Made by a program: the position numbers and the translations under genes
Shown: positions 17,059 through 25,117 of the stretch, in pieces
Layout of the letters: each line of letters begins with the position of its first letter
Position numbering within the stretch: the stretch's first letter is position 1
Origin: Gnetum montanum
Lineage: Eukaryota; Streptophyta; Gnetopsida; Gnetales; Gnetaceae
Reading direction: 5' to 3'
Length of the DNA stretch: 25,117 nucleotides
NCBI GenBank assembly: GCA_015680685.1
Contig: MNCI01017759.1
Span: 26,297-51,413, forward strand
The notes under the pieces: generated by a model
What the model was told of the DNA's origin: nothing
What the model saw: only the letters and a program-made list of their open reading frames with translations
The model's database searches: none

Positions 17059-19099
17059 TGTTACAAAACCCCAAGGATCTGGATTTAAACTTGATTTACT
17101 AATTCCAAAGGAAGTCATAAAATAGATAAAAATTATTTATTAGAAGCATAAATACAATAAAGCATTATAGCACAGCAAGATTTCATAATACTCATATATA
17201 TAATTAAATAGAATTTATTTAATGAAAAAGAGAATTTTGTGCAACCACAAAAAGGTAGTTGTTTAAAATTTCTACTAGTTGCATCATAAAATAGGATGTA
17301 AAATAAAAATTCTAATGACACTTGTTTTACCTTAATTAGACCTCTAGAAATAAAGGTATTCAAGTTTATAGTTTATTAAATTAAATAATGAAATATTAAT
17401 ATATAATAAATAATATTAAATTTTCTCAAACATATAATGCAAGTCAAAACAAGAAATATTTCTTGCAATCTCACAATCCTAATGGCATAGACAACAATTT
17501 CATATCTATCTTATCATATACTTTATTCACAAAAAAATGTACACGGCTCAAGTATCCCAAAAATGTACAAGGTTTCTATTTTACAAAAATATAAAAATTG
17601 TTTTTCAAGTTTAGAAGGTCCATGTTGTACAAAAATGATCCACCTTTTATGCCATGTTTCTCTTTCAACTTGGGTAATTTGCATCGAAATGTAGGAAGAA
17701 TTAGAACCTGTGAAAGAAGAAAGGTTATTGTATTTTCCTCTTCATTGAGCATAAAGGTTTTAGATAAAAAGTCATAAGAAATGGGCTAGACAAATGTTTC
17801 TAATAAAATATTCAAAAATGTTTCAAGATCCAGAAATGCCACAAATTTTACAAAATGTTTTAAAGTCCAAAAATGTCACAAATTTTCCAAAAATTCAAAA
17901 GAAACCCAAAAATCCAAAGAATGGATATCTTATCAAGGCATCTCTAAAGGCTAAGTCTTGGTTATCCACACTACCATTAGGTCTTGGAATAACATCACTA
18001 CTATCATCAGATTATCCTTTAAATTATTTTAATGTCCAAAAATATCATAAGTTTGTCTAGCAAAATCCAAGGAATGTATATTTTAACCAAGCATTATATA
18101 CATTATATGCATTTTCAGTGCATTATATAATGTATATATAAAAGCAGATGCATTTGCATGTGAATGTGCTTTTTACCAGCACTTTTTAATTTGATTTTTA
18201 TTTGTTAAAAACATAAACAATTTTCATAAGTTCTTTTATAATTTTTTTTACCTATTAATACCCCCAAGACTTAACACTCAGAACACGCACACAGAGATTC
18301 CAAACAAATTTTGTTTAAACCTACCAAATCCTTATCAAATGATCTACCTAATTATATGTTGAAATCTTATCTAAGCATTACTTATCATGGTTGCCCAATT
18401 CAAATGCCGAAACTTTTACGGTATTTCAATAAACTAGAAATTGTGATATCTCGAGAACTGTAACTATGATTCTAGTGAACCAAGGGTTAAAATCTACATT
18501 TTCAAATGTCCCAAACACATTGGTAAGGTCAACTTTTGGGTAGGACATCATTCTAAGGTACTTTCTTAACAAAGCTAATTTATGCAATACTAATCATAAT
18601 TAAAAATGGGCTCCAAATCCTAGTTTAATGACAAAAAGTAACAAGGGATATGTTTTTGGTAGGATTAGGGTTCAAAATTGCTCCATGAATAGGGTATTAT
18701 ATATAATCACATATAAATAATACAATAAAAAGATGCATAACTAAATGTACATAATAAAGATTGATTATCAATAATTTCATGTGCATAAAGAATAAAATAT
18801 GCATAATGCAGTAAAGGCATAATAATTGACAAAAAGAAAAACTTCTAGGGGTAAATGGATTTTAACATTTAATCACAAAATATTTAGAAGATCTATGACT
18901 AAGCTCCAATAGTAGTAAAATAAAGGATACAAAACTTTAACATATACCCTAGCAAGCAAATTGCATTCATGTATGTAGGAAAGTAACAACAATAATAACA
19001 ATAAGCTAATTTATTAAAATGTATGTGACAACATTAAAGAATTAATTATATGCATTAAATTAAATAATTAAAATTTATGCAAATTTCTAGGTTGTGACA
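17059..19099. mobile_element. AT-rich block with LTR-like inverted ends, possible solo LTR
   Basis: The left end TGTTACAAAACC (17059) and the right end GGTTGTGACA (to 19099) are near-perfect inverted repeats with TG..CA termini, as in plant LTRs that start TGTNACA. The 2,041-bp interior is very AT-rich and lacks any convincing open frame, in line with a long solo LTR. An AGATG is found at both borders (17056-17060 and 19101-19105), overlapping the left TG, so a clean target duplication is not established. It interrupts the space between gag and protease. It is not related to the LTR1-3 family. Confidence 0.35.
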
Positions 19100-19879
19100 C
19101 AGATGCTGTGAAAATTGAGGCATAGTCCATCTTAGGCTTGTGGTAGGCCATCTAGCTACATTTTGGACTCAAGGGTGGTGCTGAAAGGTGCATCGCTAGA
19201 GTAGTGTTGTTACATCTGAGGGTAAAACACCTACTATCGATCCATTTTTGAAACTTATTAATATTATCCTTAGTATTATTTGTTAGTGCTTATTCTTATT
19301 AGATTCTAAATGTATCTCCAAAAAGCCTGATCATAGCTTCTACCAATCCTTGTATGTTAATTGTCTCCTACCTTATTAAAAACACTTCCATCCTAAATTC
19401 ATTAAATCCAAAGAAATTCCTTGGTGTGTTGGATAACATCAAGGCAACATTGTGATAGATGGTTTTTTCCAAAGTTTTGAGATGATTGTACTTCCTTTCT
19501 ACTATCTTAGGACTTTGTGTTTTGGATCATAAGGTTTATATTTATTAAATGTTTATCATACCACCATCCCACCCCCCTACCCAGCCCTCTATGAACCATA
19601 CGAGCATATCCATTACCACTACACTTGACCTATACATTGGCCACTTAGAACTTACACTCATGAGGCTTCAATGGTTGGTCTGTATTCTAGTTATCATTAT
19701 TGATATTGGATCATGAGATAGTGGACAGGATGGACACTAAACCCCAAAAAATAGTATTAATGAGCAAAGGAAATTCAAAGTACATTACATGCTTGAAACT
19801 AAGTAGACAACATAAAAAAATCCTCAATGAATTAGACCTTATCTCCACTCTAATTATCATCTAAACAACTTGTAGAAAG
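19100..19879. other. No gene seen
   Basis: I find no open frame over 60 codons, repeat or recognisable protein motif here. A C-rich patch lies at about 19560-19590. Confidence 0.6.
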
Positions 19880-20290
19880 ATGCCTTATTGTGTAAACCTC
19901 CATAGTACCACCAAACACATTCATCATCTGCTTGAGGGAAGAACCCATATCCATACCACCCTCCACATTCATCTGCACACACACACCTCCACCTTCAACC
20001 TAGTTACCTTCTACTCCATCCATGTAGGATGAGATTCCTCCACAACCGCAATAACGAAATGTGACGAGGGTTGTACATTCATAACTAGCTTTCCACCTAA
20101 GTTGTTCAGACAAAATATCTAGAAAAAGATCTTTCTTTTAACCCAGTAGTCCTCTCCAACCCTCACAACCTAGTGTAGTTGATCATCTTACATCTTCAAT
20201 ACCCTCATCCTCTACACCAAATACCTTCAAGTGCCCTTCAAACCAAGTGCTGTCATGAATTCACACTGTGATGCTAAATGATGTTGTTTT
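19880..20290 (-). pseudogene. Possible LINE ORF1 fragment
   Basis: On the minus strand a frame reads KKDLFLDILSEQLRWKASYE and then CTTLVTFRYCGCGGISSYMD, followed by Val/Gly/Met-rich sequence with occasional stops. The order (a hydrophobic LFLDIL segment, a Trp-Lys, a Tyr-Glu and then F-R-Y-C-x-C) recalls the end of the DUF4283 domain and the following zinc knuckle of plant LINE ORF1 proteins. The knuckle histidine and last cysteine are not visible. Upstream on this strand the frame breaks up. This is a weak assignment. Confidence 0.25.
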
Positions 20291-20318
20291 CAACTAGATC
20301 AAGGCTGGCAATCTTTCC

Positions 20319-20780
20319 ATGAAAAGATCTAACCCAGGAAGTTCACTCATTTACCTACAAATCACTGGACATGAGCCATTCAAGGCTCTTCTTGACTCTA
20401 GCTCTGGAGTTAACCTCATCTCCCATAACATGTACAAGGCTTGGAACCTACCACCTCTCAAGAAGAGCAACATCTATCTAGAATTGGAAGATCAATCAAT
20501 TACTATACCTCTGGGATTAGTAGAGGACATTGTGAACATAGTTTGTGGGTGGTCCTATCCTGTTGATTTTCTAGTGATCAAGGTTGAAAATGCAAAAGTG
20601 ACTTCCCCATCATTATGGCAAGGGCTTGGTTAAGCATGGTCAATGCACATACAGGCATAAGGGATCTCTTTCTAGAAATCTCCAAAGAAAATAAGTTGAA
20701 CAAGATAGAGAAGAAGCACATTTCATGCATCACATACAATGATAATGGGTGCAATTGCATGCAAAAGATTTGGTCTATCA
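20319..20780 (+). pseudogene. Decayed Ty3/gypsy aspartic protease
   Basis: Retropepsin cleaves the Gag-Pol polyprotein. The frame begins MKRSNPGSSLIYLQITGHEP and has FKALLDSSSGVNLIS, the flap-side active-site region. The catalytic triplet Asp-Ser-Gly is Asp26-Ser27-Ser28 here, a G-to-A change, so the enzyme would be inactive. Further on LGLVEDIVNIVCGWSYPVDF is typical of plant retropepsins. A frameshift near 20600 moves the C-terminal part, FPIIMARAWLSMVNAHTG (usually I-L/M-G-R-x-W-L), into another frame to about 20780. The N-terminal start is uncertain; TAG at 20295 is just upstream. It sits about 3.5 kb from gag because of inserted sequence. Confidence 0.75.
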
Positions 20781-20905
20781 AAATTACATATATTAAAGCA
20801 TGCAATTAGTGTGCACAAGAAATCAATATTTAAAGGTGTATGTACACAATAACCACAAAATTGGAGGGCACCTAGTGGTTGATAGCTAACTCTGATAGCA
20901 ACACG

Positions 20906-21295
20906 TTATGCATGGAACCAATTGAGAACCTAACATGTGCTTATGTTGAAGGCATGGATAAACTTAAACAAGTTCATTTCCAACTCTCTAATGATGAAAA
21001 TGATGATACCTATTGGGGTGAGTTGAAAATCCCTGATAACTTCAAGTAGGAGCCCTTAGAGCTAAAAAATTTACTGGCTGGCATGGAATATGCATTTTAA
21101 GATAATGGTAAACTAGTCATAATTAATGCCAAACTTGCTCCTAAACACAAATAAAAGTTGTTAAAGGGTTAAAGGTGGCTAACAAATGGCCAATAGCCTT
21201 TGGTTGGTCATATCCTAAGCGAACAGAAATTGATTTGAGGATATGCCAACATTGCATTTACACCGACCCAACCATGAAGCCTAGAAGGCAACTAT
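20906..21295 (+). pseudogene. Protease-RT linker and reverse transcriptase start
   Basis: In the frame of the protease tail, sequence such as YWGELKIPDNF, EPLELKNLLAGMEYAF and KLVIINAKLAPKHK matches the linker that precedes reverse transcriptase in plant Ty3 elements (typically L.LKPLP..L.YAFL). After another frameshift near 21170 come WPIAFGWSYPKRTEIDLRIC and QHCIYTDPTMKPRRQL, the conserved entry to RT (D..GI...C.H.I.......P.RQ). RT then stops: no YxDD box, RNase H or integrase follows. At about 21295 the sequence changes into a second gag. Confidence 0.65.
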
Positions 21296-21296
21296 A

Positions 21297-22962
21297 GAGA
21301 TGGATAAATGCAAATTGAAGTAGATCAACATTGATAATGGTTGTCAAAAAATCAAGCTCTTCCCTATGACACTCGTTGGCCAAGCAAAAGTATGGTATAG
21401 ATCGTTAAAACCAAATTCAATATGACGTTGGCCAACAATGGTAGAAGCCTTTAATGAAAGATATCAAACCTACGCAAGAGTGTCAACCTTGAGGAAATAA
21501 ATCCAAGAGTGGAAACAAGCACAACATGAACCCTTGGACATGGCCTTAGAAAGATATTATGCATTGTTAAACAACTATCTAGGCCATGAGTTCTCCGAAG
21601 AAATGCTAATGTATCATATTATTGATGGGCTACGTAATGAGACAAGAGAGACCTTAGGAATGTATGCCCAAGGTCAACTATATGAACTATGAACCCATCA
21701 AGTCCAAGCTTATTAAGTGGGTAGCAAAAGAAGAAGGATAAATGGCTCAATGGGAGAGTGTTGAAAAACATAAACGGGACCAAAATCTCAACTCAACAAA
21801 GGTCCAAGATCATAAAAAGGAGAAATCAACCAATCTCAAGGTGGAAACATCATCTTTGCCAACACAAAAACCATTAGAAGAAGTCGAGGCAAAGATCAAT
21901 AAGATGTTGGAATGGACGTATTAAAAGTATGGAGAATTTATCAATATTATTGGAGATAGAGTTTTGACAACCCAAGAAGTAGGAAAAACATTAGATAATC
22001 GGAAAGAAGGGATAACAAAAATAAGAGCTCAACTGCCAATCATACGTATGAATGTAACATATGCCTGTACGATCACCCCAAGGGTAAATTCCGAATATTG
22101 TTACATTTATATGAGCATTGGGAAAACATGTTACATCCATAGTTCGTACAAAGATACTGTGTTCAATCACAATGGCAACAATCCCAATCGTGGGGGAGAC
22201 CACCCCTAAACTAGAGACACCCTTCGTATCATCCGAATCCAAGTGCTTATCTTGTTCAACATCTTGTTTTCCCAACTGGGTCAACATACTTTATCTCACC
22301 ACATCATCATTCTCCTCAATACTATCATCCCATGTCTTCAACACAACCACCACCTTGTGCACCTCACACTTCTCCTAATTTTCAACATTCTCATACTTTC
22401 CCTCCTTCTACATCACCACCAACTATTCCTAAGGTGTCTACATCACAACAACAACCACCAAATGTTACTTGTGCTAATATTTCCAACAGCAGTGAAAGAC
22501 CTCAGCAACATCAAAGGTGCCCCTTCTTTAGAAATAATCCTAAGAAGGGACAACATAATTTCGAGACCACTGCACCCTCCAACCCAACACAAGTCCAACC
22601 TTGCGTTGCACCCTTCCCTTCGAACACCACACCTCATGTTACTTCATCAGGGCCACCAACTCACACTCCAACAACAATATAGACCAATGAACACAACCGT
22701 GGAAGGCATTATCCCAATCCTTGCATACCATCTAACGGTCCCAAATATCATAGTGGGTCAACTCGTTATCTGGGAATGACATCATATAAATTGCCCTACT
22801 ATGCTCATTATAATCAAGTGTGTGAAACCCGATGGGGTAAGTATGACTGGGCCCCAATATTTCCAACATGCAAGGATCCCCATCATCATTTATTAATCCT
22901 TTCTATCCTCAACCATTTAGCTATGAGGGATACCCCCCATTCTAATAACAAGCAGGATTAAT
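21297..22962 (+). pseudogene. Second decayed gag, fused behind the RT stub
   Basis: The core reads KIKLFPMTLVGQAKVWYRSL, RWPTMVEAFNERYQTYARVS, EPLDMALERYYALLNNYLGH and MYHIIDGLRNETRETLGMYA, closely matching the gag at 15.7-16.1 kb. Frames shift near 21720 and 22040. There follow a Lys/Glu-rich hinge, ECNICLYDHPKGKF (from about 22050, zinc-knuckle-like) and a long Pro/Ser/Thr/Gln-rich tail (STQPPPCAPHTSPNF, then many PP and TTP runs), ending near FYPQPFSYEGYPPF at about 22945. The N-terminal part of gag seen in the LTR3 element is missing; only a short remnant precedes the core. It is followed directly by 3' region copy 3, with no pol between. Confidence 0.75.
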
Positions 22963-22964
22963 AA

Positions 22965-23065
22965 CCACTTTTTATTTTCTTTAATTTTTCAATTTTTCTT
23001 TTCCAGTTTTTCATTTTTCAACTTCTTGTTTTATCTTTTTGTTTTTTTGGTATTTTTGTCTTCTT
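22965..23065 (+). repeat. T-rich tract
   Basis: Plus-strand T-rich, low-complexity sequence after gag, in the same relative place as the minisatellite before copy 1 of the 3' region. No regular period is visible here. Confidence 0.7.
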
Positions 23066-23089
23066 ATGGGTAATCTCATCTATGAATAA

Positions 23090-24530
23090 AACACTCATGT
23101 GAATCGTTGGTTGAGGTGTGTTCTATGTTAGTAAGTCCCGAGTGATCAATTATGTGGATAGTGAGCCCATTACACCCACTCATCCACTCTACAAATAAGA
23201 GGTTCTGTTCAATGGTACAGTAATATTCTTGACATTCTTAAAACTTAAAATTAATTTTGTGTTCATTGTACCCAAAATGAAGAAGGATGGACCAAGAGGG
23301 AATGATTAGGGTGTGACATCAAGGGGACTTGCGGATTCTCTTTGGTGATGTCTATGGGAGTTATCATGCAACGTGGTTGTACTAAGATCCTTGTAGATCC
23401 TAACGAAAAATGGGAGTAAGAGTAATCAAAAGGGCATTACAAAATCCAATGTTGTTATAGGGGGTTCCACTGGAAAGAAATGCACCCATGCCTGAAGGTT
23501 GGCAGCTTCCCTAGATTCAGTATTGAAGAAAAAATAAAGAGAAAAGAAAATGAAAAGAAAAGTACCACAAAACAAAAATCACTCCTTCCTTGAACAAAAT
23601 GCCAAGTGATCGTATGCCTTGTTGTTATGGTACTCTCATAGTTCATCATGGGATAAAACAATGTGATGTTTCTAATTAGAAGGATGGACTTGGTCCTGAT
23701 CTTGGAATGATGGGTTAATGACATGTTAATCATGCTTTTCACACAAGATTCACTGTGCCCTGGGTCAGTTACCTCATGTCCCAATCTCTACGATCCGTTC
23801 TATATCTCGTCTCATCTCACTGTTCGTGTAATTGTAGCTCATGTCATGTATAACATAGAATTCTTACCTCATTCCGATGATATTTACATGTGTGTGTTTT
23901 GTGGAATCAGTGCAAATTACATTTAACCCTTCTAGTGCCCATGGACACTTTTAAGTGTGGTTACACAAGGGCTTTATAGGTTGGAACTTGCTTTGGGGAG
24001 GACCCACTTGTGTAATCTTTTGTAATTCTCACTTATGACACAGCTCACACCCACCATCTCTTACCCTCAACCTATTTTTAATAACATTCTTTCCCTATTA
24101 TTATTACCCCTCCGAATCACATTCTTGTGTACCATTACATAACCTTTTTCTCTACCATCCAAGGTCCTTCTTGATAACACCCACATATCATTATTTGTGC
24201 CTTACAAACCATCGAATTACCCTAGAACCCTTTAACAATCATCCAGATGTCCTTATTTTACATCGTTTAATTTCAAAGAAATATTAAAAATTTTGTGCAT
24301 TTTCTAAGTGCCCTAATTTCGATGAAAATATATATACATGGCCCCCCTGTGCTAATCAACATCATTTGCAACTGTTCATGCAGGGGAAGTTTTCCAAATT
24401 CCTCTCTATGACTCGCGATTGTGCATCCCTTGCTTTCATATCCATAACTCGCTCACTGGTACTTTGATTTTCATTCCCTCTGAACCTACTTGAACCCAGA
24501 GTGTTCAGCTTAGTCGTGGGGGAGGGGCAC
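23090..24530 (+). mobile_element. Retrotransposon 3' internal region, copy 3
   Basis: The most diverged copy. It shares 'gtgacatcaaggggactt' (23313), 'ccatgcctgaaggttgg' (23487), 'gttacacaaggg' and 'acttgctttggggaggaccc' (23987) with copies 1 and 2 in the same order, and ends at 'agcttagtcgtgggggagg' (24509), which matches the inner polypurine-like motif of copy 1 (1675). The CT repeat, outer polypurine tract and LTR do not follow. Overlapping minus-strand frames at 23455-23784 and 24362-24580 have no recognisable motif. Confidence 0.55.
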
Positions 24531-24830
24531 ACACCGAATAGTGCATGAATTTTTTGAATTTCATCATCGCTGAAGGACATCTTTAAGGGTAATTAGTTGT
24601 AAAATTAAGAATAAAATGTGTCAAAAATAATTTCATCCCCTTAGTTATACCAAAAAATTAAATTTGGAAACCACCTAAGCAAAGAGGACTCAACATTATA
24701 ATCTTTCGGGGACATGTTCTTCCAATAATTAACATCACATGGAAATAAAGTAAATCTATTAAGGTAAGAAGTAAAGTATAAGGTAACTTTGGTAACAACC
24801 TTACTAACGATTGGTCCCATGTGATTGCAG
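24329..24830 (+). promoter_or_regulatory. TATA box and spliced leader, copy B
   Basis: TATATA at 24329-24334 lies 502 bp before an ATG, against 464 bp in copy A. The acceptor is TGTGATTGCAG/ATGGC at 24830, with branch-site CTAAC at 24804-24808. The donor is uncertain; AAGG/GTAATT near 24586 is one candidate, while GTAAGA at 24763 seems too close. The leader itself is too diverged to align with copy A apart from the last 45 bp or so. Confidence 0.4.
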
Positions 24831-25117
24831 ATGGCCCCAAAATAGGGATAACAAGAAGGTCCTGCTTAAGGTGCAATCAAAAGACCTAGGAGAGGTGAAG
24901 GACAAGTTCCTACCGAACAACATGAAGAGCAGGAGGAATAATCATTTAGCATTCACTAAGAAGACCCTGCTGCTGTACAATCAAGGCAGGTGAAAGGAGA
25001 AGTTGCTATAATGTCTGAATAGGGACAATATCTCACGCTAACCTAGGATTATGTTCAGACCATCCATGAAAGGTCCATATTCACTATAGTGATCATGGAA
25101 TTAAACTTTGGACCTTT
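24831..25117 (+). pseudogene. Decayed 'putative plant transposon protein' ORF, copy B (partial)
   Basis: From the ATG after the acceptor one frame runs 95 codons to the window end without an indel, but with seven stops, several flanked by Gln- or Glu-rich sequence. It parallels copy A: MAPK start, a KRPRRGEGQ basic patch (KQPRAGRG in A), a Gln/Glu-rich stretch, and near the end IVIMELNFGP (VLxEINFGP in A). Only the N-terminal 40 percent is inside the window, so the domain blocks seen in copy A cannot be checked. It has lost coding ability. Confidence 0.5.

Noticed and set aside
22443-22637. Minus-strand 64-residue frame, and plus frames at 22118-22378 and 22243-22779
   Set aside because: All are shadows of the Pro/Thr-rich gag tail, whose frame is supported by the match in composition and order to the other gag.

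Overview
The window looks like intergenic DNA of a land plant with a large, repeat-rich nuclear genome. It is AT-rich, has no compact gene array, and is packed with decayed Ty3/gypsy-type LTR retrotransposon pieces, microsatellites and a tRNA-derived SINE. Plant-type LTRs with TATA boxes, a primer site resembling the tRNA-Asp site of plant Ty3 elements, and plant-style splice sites all fit. The sequence does not settle which plant group it is; a gymnosperm or another large-genome seed plant is plausible. I see no intact protein-coding gene. Every coding segment is broken by stops, frameshifts or truncation.

Layout. 1-2245: a T-rich 15-bp minisatellite, then a 3' non-coding retrotransposon region (copy 1) ending in a polypurine tract. 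2246-3065: LTR1. 3066-3424: the start of an oppositely oriented element (gag start, primer site). 3425-4255: its 5' LTR on the minus strand. 4280-6069: copy 2 of the 3' region. 6070-6914: LTR2. 7134-8440: an LTR-like promoter, a leader with a 309-bp intron, and a decayed 'putative plant transposon protein' reading frame. 8444-8730: a truncated LTR. 8780-9110: a lysine-rich pseudogenic frame. 9110-12480: low-copy-looking DNA with a possible minus-strand pseudogene. 12503-12757: a head-to-tail SINE dimer. 13648-14547: LTR3, a 5' LTR followed by its primer site and a long decayed gag (14709-16808). 17059-19099: an AT-rich block with LTR-like inverted ends. 19880-20290: a possible LINE fragment. 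20319-21295: decayed protease and the beginning of reverse transcriptase. 21297-22962: a second gag. 23090-24530: copy 3 of the 3' region. 24329-25117: a second copy of the TATA/spliced-leader/transposon-protein unit, running off the end.

The parts fit one superfamily of related elements. LTRs 1, 2, 3, the inverted LTR and the truncated LTR share a body with TATA box and AATAAA at nearly constant spacing, while their upstream U3 parts carry one of two different palindromic repeat arrays. The third element has protease and only the first residues of reverse transcriptase before a second gag begins, so it is rearranged and cannot be autonomous. The most interesting signals are the twice-occurring spliced-leader architecture in front of the transposon-protein frame, the swapped palindromic U3 arrays, the SINE dimer, and a small open frame kept free of stops and indels in both LTR-proximal 3' regions.
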